From assembly GCA_963210315.1 (NCBI GenBank), contig OY723313.1, positions 186,001 through 250,000 of the forward strand: 64,000 nt of DNA, in the 5' to 3' direction. The notes below the pieces were generated by a model that searched no databases, was not told the DNA's origin, and was given only the letters and a program-made list of their open reading frames with translations. Shown piece after piece: positions 1 through 9,274 of the stretch. A program made the position numbers and the translations under genes. Source of the DNA: Rhynchopus euleeides (Eukaryota > Euglenozoa > Diplonemea > Diplonemida > Diplonemidae). Each line of letters opens with the position of its first letter. The first letter of the stretch is position 1.

Positions 1-111
1 CTCATTTTTCCCATGATACCTATGCAATGTGGCACTCGTCACTGAAGTACAGCCACACCAAACGAAACGGACGTTTCCACCCATCCCAGCTCGCAGACCT
101 GATTCACAAAA

Positions 112-492
112 ATGGGGAAGACGACAACGAAGCCGGCAGCGAAGCCGGCGGCAAAGTCGATTAAGAAGAAGAAGAGCGCAGAGAGTCCCGAGGCTGCGGA
201 GGCGACGAACATTGTGCATGATTTTTGCACGGCCTTCCCTGTTAAAAAAGGGGGCAGTGTGCTGACACTGGGATCCATTAGAAGGCTCCTAGCAACGGTG
301 TTGAGCAAGGAGCTCCACAAGTACAGCACCCAGGTGGCCAACGCAATCATCGCCATGTCTTCCCTGACATGGATAAGTTCGCTGTCAGGGAAGTCGCAAC
401 GATGCGGAAGGAGGGCGCTCTCCGTCATATACAAGGTGGAGGCGAAGTATGGCAAGGTGCAGGATACAAACGTGTCGTCGGGGGCAGCCTGA
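112..492 (+). CDS. Small basic protein, possibly histone-fold-like
   Basis: An ATG-initiated frame of 126 residues. The first 22 residues are rich in Lys, Ala and Pro (repeated KPAAK, then a KKKK run), as in histone tails or other DNA-binding proteins. The stretch at about residues 49-72 (SVLTLGSIRRLL...SKELHKY) loosely resembles the C-terminal half of histone H2B (thr-ile start, LLL..ELAKH spacing), but no complete histone fold can be followed and the last 40 residues resemble nothing I know. It is the only candidate gene on the plus strand and lies next to repeat-rich DNA, so it may be a relic or a chance ORF. The function is unassigned and the histone likeness is weak inference. Confidence 0.3.
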   Translation: MGKTTTKPAAKPAAKSIKKKKSAESPEAAEATNIVHDFCTAFPVKKGGSVLTLGSIRRLLATVLSKELHKYSTQVANAIIAMSSLTWISSLSGKSQRCGRRALSVIYKVEAKYGKVQDTNVSSGAA

Positions 493-718
493 AGCCGCGA
501 ATGATCGCGACACGGGCGAACGGCTTGGCACCGTGGGTCTGGATAGATGCTGGAGTTCGGCCGGGTGAAACCGGAAGTCGCAGCAAAATTTGCCCCCCCA
601 GATTTCTTCCTCAAACCCACCCGTGGGCTGATCCGGCCTTGCACGGTGGACTCCAGCGGGGGTAGGGTACCACTACCGGGTTTAACCCTTTTCGGGAGTC
701 TCAACTAGGGGGAGTCCA

Positions 719-736
719 ACTCCCGCTAGCGGGAGT
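719..736. repeat. 18-bp perfect palindrome (first copy)
   Basis: ACTCCCGCTAGCGGGAGT reads the same on both strands. It recurs inside the 20-bp palindrome at 2127-2146, and partial copies crowd 2088-2190. It may be the end of a small mobile element or a binding site; the function is unknown. Confidence 0.7.
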
Positions 737-757
737 ATAGATCAGCAGTGGGCAACA

Positions 758-1892
758 ATGAGGCGATGCGGGGGGCGAGGGCACCGATGCTCACTGTGCG
801 ACATCCCAGAAGAACGCTGGTATCAACAGGTGCATCGATACCCGCACCTGACTCTCTCTGAGATGAAAGAGGCTGGCTACCCCTCCCTCTTGGCAGGTGT
901 GCTTCCCAATGCCCGCTACGTCACCCCAGCACTCCATGACTGCAAGGGGCTCGCCATGCGGCTGATCAGGGTACTGGATGAGACAACAAAAAAATATTCG
1001 ACAAGACCTGTACAAACCTTGCACTGAATGTGTCGCAGCATGGGACAGGTGCTCAGTTCCGGAAGGTCGTGCTTGCCTGTCACAGGACACACCTACAAGG
1101 GCTTGTTCCGCTACCTCTTTGTCTCCCTTGCAGACCTCATGCATTTCCGGTATGCAGACATCCCCTGGCGCTTCTGGTGATGCAAGGATGAGTCAGCCCG
1201 GATTCCCTTCTTGCGTGCTCGGATCTCAGGGCATATATTTCACTGGTTGATGGAGCATGCCGAAAAGGGATCAACGCGCAATGCCTACGTACACAGTCTC
1301 CATCATTGGTGGGCTCCAGAAGATGCAGTGCCTCTGCAGAACAACGACGAATGAAGAAGCAGAGAACGGACATCGCAAGAAAGATGCCGTTACAATCGCC
1401 AGCTCCGCAACTTACGAGAGAGATCTTGCGATGGCAGAAGAGAAGCGGCGCGCATCGGGCATGCCTTGGAAGGTTGCGCACCTGTCGCAGGACGGGATCC
1501 TCGGGTATAGAGAAGTCATTCTGTGTCCGTGTCTGCACACCCGACACGCTCATAGATTGGCTGTGTATGTTCTTTGCACACAGTTGACACAGCTGCAGAA
1601 GGGGTTTGTGCACTGCAACACACAGGACTTCGTTGAACCCATCAGCGCGCCCTACTTCCTGTTCCGGTTCCCCGAAGGACACCGCAAATTATCGCTCTGC
1701 TTGTGCAAAATGCCAATCCCGCTGGGGGCGACTTTCACACCATTCGTGTCATCCGAGGCGACTTTGAGCACGCTTGACCAACGCGCACAGCAGGAGGGGG
1801 ATGACAGTTCTGACGAAGAAGATGAGGCCTGCAGGATGGCTTGTCTTGCCCAAGGTGTAACACAACTACGACAGGCGATGGCCGCACTTTGA
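758..1892 (+). pseudogene. Decayed coding region, unknown family
   Basis: Protein-like sequence continues only if the frame is changed several times. Residues such as HRCSLCDIPEERWYQQ and YVTPALHDCKGLAMRLI (758-1000) pass at an A7 run near 995-1001 into a second frame (FDKTCTNLALNVSQHGTG). Near 1080 they pass into a third (GLFRYLFVSLADLMHFRYADIPWRFW, then a stop and FLRARISGHIFHWLMEHAEKG). The last frame (1257-1892) ends in an acidic tail (GDDSSDEEDE). Amino-acid-like composition across changing frames indicates a frameshifted gene relic, plausibly from a mobile element. I do not recognise the family. Confidence 0.4.
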
Positions 1893-2087
1893 CACCTCAA
1901 ATTCTAACCGCTCACCTCCGCAGGTGCAGCCGCTACCAGGAGGATAGGTAGGTAGTCCAGAGTCCGGGGAAACTGACAGAAGCAAAACAAGCCCCTCCCC
2001 ATCCCTCTTCCACCATGATTTTACCCCCCACGCCAGTAGACTGTAACTATATCATGGGAAAAATGGATGAAAATAGGTGAAAAGACT

Positions 2088-2190
2088 CCCGCTAGGGGGA
2101 GTCAGACTCCCCCTAGCGGGAGTATAGACTCCCGCTAGCGGGAGTCTTTGACACCCGCTCAGACTCCCGCTCCCAGACTCCCGCTAGGGC
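2088..2190. repeat. Cluster of ACTCCCGCTAG half-sites and a 20-bp palindrome
   Basis: At least six direct or inverted copies of the half-site ACTCCC(G/C)CTAG lie within about 100 bp. They include the perfect 20-bp palindrome GACTCCCGCTAGCGGGAGTC at 2127-2146. The core matches the palindrome at 719-736, so the pair flanks the decayed coding region at 758-1892. Between 1893 and 2087 I see nothing else. Confidence 0.65.
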
Positions 2191-2207
2191 CGCTGGAGTC
2201 CACCGTG

Positions 2208-2413
2208 TATGGAACGAAAAAAATCTGGAACGCCAACCCACCAGCGTTCCATAATATTTACGTTCCATAATACCGTATACGTAAATATTTTGGAACGTAA
2301 ATATTATGGAACGTAAATACCGTATACGTAAATATTTTGGAACGTAAATATTATGGAACGTAAATATTTTGGAACGCTGGTGGGTTGGCGTTCCAGATTT
2401 TTTTCGTTCCATA
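2208..2413. repeat. Fold-back repeat with perfect 43-bp arms
   Basis: Arms at 2208-2250 and 2371-2413 are exact reverse complements over 43 bp. The 120-bp loop is built from alternating copies of the motif TAAATATTATGGAACG and its complement plus CCGTATACG. This could extrude as a cruciform. It is the left part of a family repeated at 3331-3616 and 3784-4084. Confidence 0.85.
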
Positions 2414-2565
2414 ATATTTACAGGGCTTTCTGCGACTCGGGGACTTGGACCAGGTGATCGGACGGCATACAGAGTCCCTGACGGGACCTACTCGTGCACT
2501 TTTCGCGCGATTCCTGAGCCAAGCCATCCTCACCACCGAGTCCCCAACTGGCCCTGTAAATATTT
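2349..2565 (+). repeat. Repeat family copy 1, left part (interrupted)
   Basis: This copy of a roughly 290-bp repeat has an inner 150-bp unit bounded by TATTTACAGGG and CCCTGTAAATA. It matches copies at 3331-3616 and 3784-4084 but stops at 2565. The missing right end resumes at 3244, so the intervening 678 bp (2566-3243) is an insertion. The four bases ATTT are present on both sides (2562-2565 and 3244-3247), a probable target-site duplication. Confidence 0.75.
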
Positions 2566-3243
2566 GAACGATTTTGAACGATTTTTGGCCGTGCTCGTCG
2601 CGTCCCCCGGTGAGGGGGGACGCTGTTTCGTGTTCTCCTTGCCGCACGGAGGCATTGCCTTACGTCGCCTCTTCCTCTTTTCCTTTATGGGCGGGTTAGT
2701 CTGGCTCAGAGGGCGGGACCGTGCTGATATGCACAGTGACGACTCTCCCTTTTTTGTTGTGCCCGCCTCCTGCCGAGTCGTGGCTGCTGCCTCTCAGACT
2801 GGGGGCGGGCGGTCGCCGACGCTGACGCGCCTGGCGGCCCGTGGAAAGTGACGTGGGTCTGGGGGTGGGGGGGGGGGGGGGGGGTGCTGGGGTGTCAGGC
2901 CGAAGCCCTTGACCGCTGTTGATTTTTGCAGGTTTCACGAGATCAGGTAGTCCTTCTCGCTGTGCTCCGTCACCCCTGCCTCAGCCAGGTAGCGTAGGGC
3001 CCCCTTGCAGTTGTGCAGCAGCAGGTTGTGCACGCTTGTGGCTGTGAGGTGGTGTCGGGCTGACGCTGTCGCGGGACAGCCGAAGAATAGGTGCTTCAGC
3101 GAGACCCCAGGCGGGGGGCTGTCCGGCGCAAGCTTCAGGCAGGGTTTGCACGGTGGTTGTGCGCTGCCCGGGACGTCGTGGTCGTACACCAGGCGGTGGT
3201 GGTCGGCCCGGAGGCGGCGGATGGTGTGGTAGCAGAGGTAGGT
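2566..3243 (-). mobile_element. 5'-truncated non-LTR retrotransposon insertion
   Basis: The segment interrupts a repeat copy and is flanked by a 4-bp ATTT duplication. In minus orientation it holds the end of an ORF (3243 to 2935) with a Cys-x2-Cys ... His-x4-Cys arrangement (CKPC followed by LKHLFFGCP). This is like the zinc-knuckle at the C-terminus of LINE reverse transcriptases. About 370 bp of 3' UTR follow, ending in two tandem copies of AAAATCGTTC. Short tandem repeats at the 3' end and 5' truncation are typical of CR1/RTE-like elements. A second copy of the 3' UTR lies at 31515-31737. No reverse transcriptase catalytic motif is present. A poly-G run at about 2866-2884 lies in the UTR. 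Confidence 0.6.
2935..3243 (-). pseudogene. LINE ORF2 C-terminal fragment (zinc-knuckle)
   Basis: About 100 codons are open to a stop at 2935. The translation has the spacing of the zinc-knuckle that follows non-LTR reverse transcriptases: CKPC, then about 18 residues, HLFFGCP, then ARHHLTA. A helical tail rich in Leu and Ala follows. The N-terminal part of the protein is missing because the element is truncated at 3243. Assignment rests on this motif and the retroelement-like context; a cellular origin cannot be excluded. Confidence 0.45.
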
Positions 3244-3330
3244 ATTTTGGAACGTAAATATTATGGAACGGACCGGGCAAAAATGGGCCCGTTCCATAAT
3301 ATTTACGTTCCATAATATTTACGTATACGG

Positions 3331-3616
3331 TATTATGGAACGTAAATATTTTGGAACGCTGGTGGGTTGGCGTTCCAGATTTTTTTCGTTCCATAATATT
3401 TACAGGGCTTTCTGCGACTCGGGGACTTGGACCAGGTGATCGGACGGCATGCAGAGTCCCTGACGGGACCTACTCGTGCACTTTTCGCGCGATTCCTGAC
3501 GCAAGCCGTCCTCACCACCGAGTCCCCAACTGGCCCTGTAAATATTTTGGAACGTAAATATTATGGAACGGACCGGCCAAAAATGGGCCCGTTCCATAAT
3601 ATTTACGTATACGGTA
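3331..3616 (+). repeat. Fold-back repeat family copy 2
   Basis: A complete copy. It has the arm containing GCTGGTGGGTTGGCG, the 150-bp unit between TTTACAGGG and CCCTGTAAA, then GGACCGGCCAAAAATGGGCC, ending in ATTTACGTATACGGTA. It differs from copy 3 by a handful of substitutions and one short duplication. No coding potential is evident. Confidence 0.8.
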
Positions 3617-3684
3617 TATCAAGTAAAAATACAAGTATAATACTTGCATGTCAACTATTATACTTGTATTTTTACTTGATATAC
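3614..3684. repeat. AT-rich hairpin, 28-bp perfect arms
   Basis: Arms 3614-3641 and 3657-3684 are exact reverse complements around a 15-bp loop. Many ACATGTA units follow to 3756 and recur in inverted orientation at 4083-4180. The AT-rich block stands out against GC-rich surroundings and joins copies 2 and 3 of the fold-back family. Confidence 0.85.
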
Positions 3685-3783
3685 ATGTATTTTACATGTA
3701 TATTTCAGGCATTTACATGTATTTTACATGTATAATACTTGTCATTTACATGTACCGTATACGTAAATATTTTGGAACGTAAA

Positions 3784-4084
3784 TATTATGGAACGTAAAT
3801 ATTTTGGAACGCTGGTGGGTTGGCGTTCCAGATTTTTTTCGTTCCATAATATTTACAGGGCTTTCTGCGACTCGGGGACTTGGACCAGGTGATCGGACGG
3901 CATACAGAGTCCCTGACGGGACCTACTCGTGCACTTTTCGCGCGATTCCTGAGCCAAGCCATCCTCACCACCGAGTCCCCAACTGGCCCTGTAAATATTT
4001 TGGAACGTAAATATTATGGAACGGACCGGCCAAAAATGGGCCCGTTCCATAATATTTACGTTCCATAATATTTACGTATACGGT
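3784..4084 (+). repeat. Fold-back repeat family copy 3
   Basis: A third copy of the family described at 3331-3616, same orientation, followed by an ACATGTA-rich block (4083-4180). It carries an extra ATTTACGTTCCATAAT unit near its right end. Confidence 0.8.
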
Positions 4085-4225
4085 ACATGTATTTTACATG
4101 TATATTTCAGGCATATACATGTATTATACATGCATAATAGTTGACATGCAAGTATTATACATGTATAATACATGTATTACCGTAAACGGAAATATTGTGG
4201 ACCGTAATAAAGGTGAACCGTACTA

Positions 4226-4296
4226 TAGGTGGACCGTAAAAAAGATGGAACAAATGGGATTTTTCCGGAACTTGGAACATTTTTACGGTCCACCTA
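4226..4296. repeat. Hairpin with GGTCCACC/GGTGGACC arms
   Basis: Arms at 4226-4242 and 4280-4296 pair over 17 bp (TAGGTGGACCGTAAAAA and its complement). The left arm and loop are nearly repeated at 4904-4956, where the sequence runs into the assembly gap. Confidence 0.75.
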
Positions 4297-4903
4297 TTTT
4301 ACGGTTGGGATAGTGGACTTGGCGGTTTTTTTTTACGAATTCCTTCGACGAAGTCGCGAAGGAACCAAGGAAATCGTACGACTGAAGCTGCAGGATTAAC
4401 ACCGCAGGGCCTCAACACAGAGTGTGCGCTCACCATCGTCCGGGAACTGTTCTCCCACAGTTACTGCAGGGTGTACTACACTAAAGGAGTACGATTTCCC
4501 TGAATTTTCCGGGCACTGATTCACGAATTTACATCTGGAGGGAGCCCGGTGGTCTCAGCTTCTGTCTGCGCGCCCTGCCGTACTGTGGCTGCTTTTGTGG
4601 GCTCGTGCAGCAGGTTCTACTTTTACTTCTACCGGAACGCTCCTTGCATGGTACTACACTTCTCGAGGTGTGGTGGTGGGTGAGTCTCGAGGTGAGTGGT
4701 GGTGATCGTGCCCTTTCCACACGCAGGGAGGACTTGCTTCTCTTGCTGGTGTTGGTTGCGGTGGTGGAGGGAGGGTCCAAAGCTGGGAGGTCGGGAGGCC
4801 TACGTGCGGGAGTCTGCGGCGTGGAGGCCGCAGTCCGCGCCCCGCAACCCACCAGCCCGCGGGCGAAAATCGCATTGTCTTTTCCATATTCAGTCCCAAT
4901 AAA
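4297..4903. other. No gene recognised
   Basis: There is no convincing coding sequence. An 11-bp inverted pair (GGAAATCGTAC at 4369-4379, complement at 4489-4499) may mark the ends of a small element; nothing else stands out. Confidence 0.5.
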
Positions 4904-4956
4904 TGGTGGACCGTAAAAAAGATGGAACGTTTGGCCTTTTTTTGGGAACTTGGAAC

Positions 4957-5156
4957 NNNNNNNNNNNNNNNNNNNNNNNNNNNNNNNNNNNNNNNNNNNN
5001 NNNNNNNNNNNNNNNNNNNNNNNNNNNNNNNNNNNNNNNNNNNNNNNNNNNNNNNNNNNNNNNNNNNNNNNNNNNNNNNNNNNNNNNNNNNNNNNNNNNN
5101 NNNNNNNNNNNNNNNNNNNNNNNNNNNNNNNNNNNNNNNNNNNNNNNNNNNNNNNN
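4957..5156. other. Assembly gap (200 N)
   Basis: Exactly 200 N, probably a scaffold gap of arbitrary size. The left edge is the second copy of the hairpin at 4226-4296, which may have blocked assembly. Confidence 0.95.
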
Positions 5157-6075
5157 CAGACGCAGCAGCCTTGTGGTGCTGCTTGCGGAAACCAAACATG
5201 ATGTGTAGAGATTTGCACGCCACCCCCCACCCCCTCCCTCGCCCCCGAAACAAACAACAAAAGAAGATACCCCGCGGACAGCCGCTGACCCCCAACACAG
5301 AACGGGATGAAGAACCCAGAAGACATTGGTGTGATCAGAGCCCCACCGCCGCACCCCCCGCCCCCCCAGCCCACACCCCCTCTGAGGGCTCCAAGTCGGC
5401 GGAGTCTTGAGACAACATAAGTCAGTGGTGTACATTGGTTGCCAGAAGGATGATTGAAATCGAATAATGAAGGTGCGCCTTTCTTATGCAATTGCCAGTC
5501 CTTTTTCAAAAAAAATTGAACGGGGTTTTGTTTTGTGAGGGGGGGGGGGGTGAGAGTGTTCCACACGGTGGCCTGGTCAGCTGACTGACCAGGTTTTGAC
5601 CTGGTCAGGGTCTGACCAGGCCACCGTGCAGGGATACATTCCCTGGAGGTGGCCAAAAAATGACAACGTGACAGTGGAAGAAGCTGCAGGGGGGATGCCT
5701 GCCTCCCTTCGCTCAATAGTGCAGAAAAGTGCGACAAGGTGCGGCCCCACATATCTGGGCGCGGAGTGAGGCGACACGGTTTGGCACACAGTGACAGAGC
5801 GAAGGGCACTGCAGTGCCACGAAAAGGAAGTCAATCAGGGGGCCACACGGCAGCCTTTCTCCCCGCCACCCCGCTTCTGTTTTCATCTGTTTTCTTTCCA
5901 CCTTCCCTGACAAACCACGTTGCGTGCAGCATGCCCGGGATGGCCGCACCGCGGGGACTCTTGCTCTTGCTTCGAACCCACTGCGCCACGCCCTCCTCCC
6001 CCCCGCCGGCCCTCATGGGGCCTAAACGGGAATCAAGCAAGTTGCTCCATTCTTTGTGCCGGAGGGGCGGTGGGG
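5157..6075. other. No gene recognised; nested hairpin inside
   Basis: GC-rich, C-run-containing sequence without a credible ORF. The only structured part is the CTGACCAGG/CCTGGTCAG hairpin at 5564-5628, listed separately. Confidence 0.5.
5564..5628. repeat. Nested hairpin of CTGACCAGG sites
   Basis: Outer arms CACGGTGGCCTGGTCAG (5564-5580) and its exact complement (5612-5628) enclose a second hairpin, CTGACCAGG (5585-5593) with CCTGGTCAG (5600-5608). Four alternately oriented copies of one 9-mer sit within 65 bp. It could be a protein-binding array or the fold-back core of a transposon. Confidence 0.8.
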
Positions 6076-6210
6076 GGGGGGGGCAGCCCTCGAACTAATT
6101 TTTGGGGATCTCCACGACGACGACAGGGTGGGTGGGGGGGGTACCCACCCTACCCTATGCCAAAGTACCGGCTACGCGCCACGCTCTCTCCAAACTGGTG
6201 TTATTGCATT

Positions 6211-6690
6211 ATTTGAGCTCCGTGCGGATTGTAGTGGGGTCATTTTGTAGAAAAAGGTGCCAGCCATCCCCCATAAAACGTGGGTCTGGTTCAGGCACTG
6301 AACCAGACCCACAGAGGCAGCCAGGCACACAGCCCACACCCACCGACCCTGTGGGCACCCCCCGCATGGGGTTTTCAAAACCTCGTTCTTTGGACTATTT
6401 GAAGCTTGTGCGGATCGTAGTGGGGTCATTTCGTGGGTCTTGGGACCAAGCTTCAACGACGAAACATGGGTCTGGTCCAGGTACTGTCATGGGAGGAAGT
6501 GACTGGGAGGCACACCATGCCACCCACCCACCCAGCGGGACCCTCCCGACCCCCTCCTCGGGTTTTTCAAAAACCCATTCTTTTGAATATTTGGAGTTTG
6601 TGCGGATCGCAGTGGGGCCATTTTTGACATGGGGTGCCCATGGACACCCCTTATTGGTGGTCCCCATTCAGGCCACATTCCTGAGGAAAT
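6211..6690 (+). repeat. Three tandem copies of a ~189-bp repeat
   Basis: The motif ATTTG(A/G)(A/G)(C/G)(C/T)T, followed by GTGCGGAT(C/T)G(C/T)AGTGGGG(T/C)CATTT, starts at 6211, 6397 and 6589, giving spacings of 186 and 192 bp. Copies are diverged. Before 6211 and after 6690 the sequence is C/G-run rich and non-coding. Confidence 0.7.
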
Positions 6691-6816
6691 AGTAAGGCGA
6701 CCCCCTCCGACCCCCGACCCCCTCTGAGCGGGAGCTATGCCTGTCGGGGGGGGGGGAGGGGGGTACCCTACCCACCCCCCCTGTACCCCCAAATAGGGGG
6801 TGGGTGGGTAGGGTAC

Positions 6817-7755
6817 CCCCCCCTAGGGCAGCGTTTAACCAAAACGCCTCAAAAACGCGTTTTGGGTAAAATCATCAAAACGAAACGTTTCAAAACGTCA
6901 AAACGTTTTCGTTTTTTATCAAAAACGCGTTTTTTTGGAATCTCGCGGAACGTCAAAAAAAACGCCCAAGTGGCCTGCAGCCCACCCATGCAATGTGAAG
7001 GGAAATGTGGCTTGCGCGACAGAACGGTGTGGGAAATTCAGGGAGAGAACACTTCCGGCATGATCATTGCTAGCAGCACCCATCTCGATCAGCTCAACGT
7101 ACTCCCATTACCGGATGGTTGAGAGAGAGGACCCAACTTCTGGCCGAAGGACACTGGTTCCGCTCTGTGAGGACTTGTCTTTGAACGCACTACACGAACA
7201 TTCACAGCCGTCTGTGCGAATAGCCACACGGTGGCCAGGACGGTTGGGATATCCCATGTGGGAGAACAGGATGGGATATCCCACCGGGGATAGCGACCGG
7301 GACACCGGGAGTGCGCGTGTTCCCCCCTGTGAGAACACGTGCCCTCCCCTGTGGGATAGCGACCATCACCCATGTGGGATGCCCCATTAGGATATCGATA
7401 TCCCATATTAGTGCTGCAAACCCGCAAGCTAGTCATTACCCAGCTCTTCAAACCATGAGGCAGTGCATACCAGCATTGCCCTGAGGATTCGGCGTGGGCT
7501 GATTCGGCGTGGGGCTGGGTGAAGGGCGAATCTGCTGCGATCTGGGCGTCTGCGATGTGGTATTCATCGCAAGCCGCCACTTACTGCAGGACGGCTGGCC
7601 CTAGCCTAGGCTAGGCTGGCCCTTCCCCTAGTAAAAACCCCAAGTACTGATGACGTTTCAAAACGCGTTTTTTTCGAGCTGTGCCGTTTTCATAAAACGA
7701 AACGTTTTAAAACGTGAAACGTTTTAGCGTTTTTTTAACGCTGCCCTAGGGGGGG
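6817..7755. mobile_element. Non-autonomous DNA element with 19-bp terminal inverted repeats
   Basis: The ends at 6817-6835 (seven C, then TAGGGCAGCGTT) and 7737-7755 are exact reverse complements. Inside both ends lie about 100 bp of AAACGTTTTGAAACG-type sub-repeats in opposite orientation. The middle (7230-7400) has several TGGGATATCCCA-like palindromes and no credible gene. Size (939 bp), inverted ends and lack of coding suggest a MITE-like element. Its right end overlaps the left end of the next element by about 9 bp. Confidence 0.6.
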
Positions 7756-9274
7756 TCATAAGCCCCCCTAAAAACGTACGAAAACCAAAATTTTCAACAT
7801 ACCATCAGAACCGCCCTAATACCTGATCTGACCCGAAAATCCGACCCATACCCCCCCGGAAACTGTCTGGGGCCCACTTGTGACACCTGATACGCACTTT
7901 TGTGATGATTTTTTGGGGTCCTAAAAAATGTACCTCAGTTTCGTACCTTGCCTTTGTACCTGAACCACTCCCGACCGCATTATTTCGTTCTTTGCCTTTT
8001 CTGCGGTGGTTCTGGCTCAGGTGGCACGCATGTTGCCTTCCCCAGTGCCTCGGCAAGGTCTTTCTTGACCTGATTAGTGGGAATGTTGTGTTGTTGCGTC
8101 AGCAGAATGAGTTCAGCCACCTTCTGGGTGTAGTACTTCGATCGCATATGGGTCATTGTGAGTACTTCGTACGCCTGGGAGGCTGCATCGGCATTAGTAG
8201 GCAGCGTTGTAGATGCCTTTGCTTCGTCGATCTTAGCCTGGGCACGATTGGGATATTGTACGCCCTGAGAGCCGAAGTGGTTATGATTGTGCTGTGTAAT
8301 TTGCGCCCCGCAGGATATACACACCACGCAGTCTCGACAACACGTATGAGAGTGTACCATGTGGGGACTCAACAAGGTCATTGGATCGGCATCTGCCTGC
8401 CGACTCAGCCCCCACACAGTGCGACCGCAAGGTCGCCAGGGATGTCTCAACGCCAGGGGAATACCCTCCCCTGGCGTTGTACAACCCTACTCTCAACCCT
8501 CGGGTCCTCTCCTGGAGGCGGTGGTGGCGGGCCCGCAACGCTTCGTACTTCCGGTACAGACTGGGGTAGTCTGCCCGGCTGACCCGCTCATTGCTTCCTA
8601 GATCATCTGCTGCTCTGGAGCTGCCATCACTCTCACTGCCCACATCAGTTGGTGTGGGGGTAGGAGCAGGACGAGTGGGAGGAGTAGGAGTGCAGGTGAC
8701 ATCTTTCTTGGCTAGCAAGGAACGCCGCTTTCCCGCACGTGCGTGCAGTTGATGCACCACTGCATATATCTGTCGTCACCACGTCCCACTCGCTCTCCTA
8801 TGTACCCAGCCCGACGGAGCGCCCGAAATAATGTCGCCTCACCGATGTCGTGTGCCGTTTTCTTTTTACGCAGGTCTGCCACAACGCTCTCTGCCGAGAC
8901 CCCGCACATCTCCCGTTTGGCGAGCGTCTTTCGAGCAAGGTACTCCTCTGCAGCAGCATCTGACACCTCTGCGAGGCCCTGGGCACGCGGCATGTGTTGC
9001 TCGGCGTGCTGAGTGAGCGTAGTGACACCCTTCCCTTGCAAAGAACGAAATAATGCGGTCGGGAGTGGTTCAGGTACAAAGGCAAGGTACGAAACTGAGG
9101 TACATTTTTTAGGACCCCAAAAAATCATCACAAAAGTGCGTATCAGGTGTCACAAGTGGGCCCCAGACAGTTTCCGGGGGGGTATGGGTCGGATTTTCGG
9201 GTCAGATCAGGTATTAGGGCGGCTCTGATGGTATGTCGAAAATTTTGGTTTTGTACGGGCTTATGACCCCCCCT
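7747..9274. mobile_element. DNA element with ~240-bp terminal inverted repeats
   Basis: The left end (7747-7995) and right end (9038-9274) are inverted copies of each other, differing by an indel of about 10 bp near the left tip and few substitutions. The element is bordered by TA on both sides (CCTAGGGGGGG ... CCCCCCCTAA), compatible with a TA target site. Between the repeats lies about 1.04 kb with a broken minus-strand reading frame (listed separately). Very long inverted ends with a small internal gene fit several DNA transposon classes; I cannot name one. A left-end and a right-end read look alike, so the short outer repeats could be collapsed in assemblies. Confidence 0.7.
7980..8993 (-). 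pseudogene. Broken ORF of the long-TIR element
   Basis: Three minus-strand frames follow one another. Frame one (from ATG 8993): an Ala/Glu-rich helix and a possible helix-turn-helix (ATLFRALRRAGYIGE), ending CINCTHVRE near 8720. Frame two: GKRRSLLAKK, a Thr/Pro-rich acidic linker, then a coiled-coil-like YRKYEALRARHHRLQERTR. Frame three: a Cys-rich stretch (CCRDCVVCISCG) and a helical tail ending KRQRTK at the stop 7980. Single-base shifts near 8740 and about 8450 join them, or introns could. The mix of HTH-like, basic and Cys-rich parts suits a DNA-binding element protein, but no transposase catalytic motif is visible. Unknown family. Confidence 0.4.
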
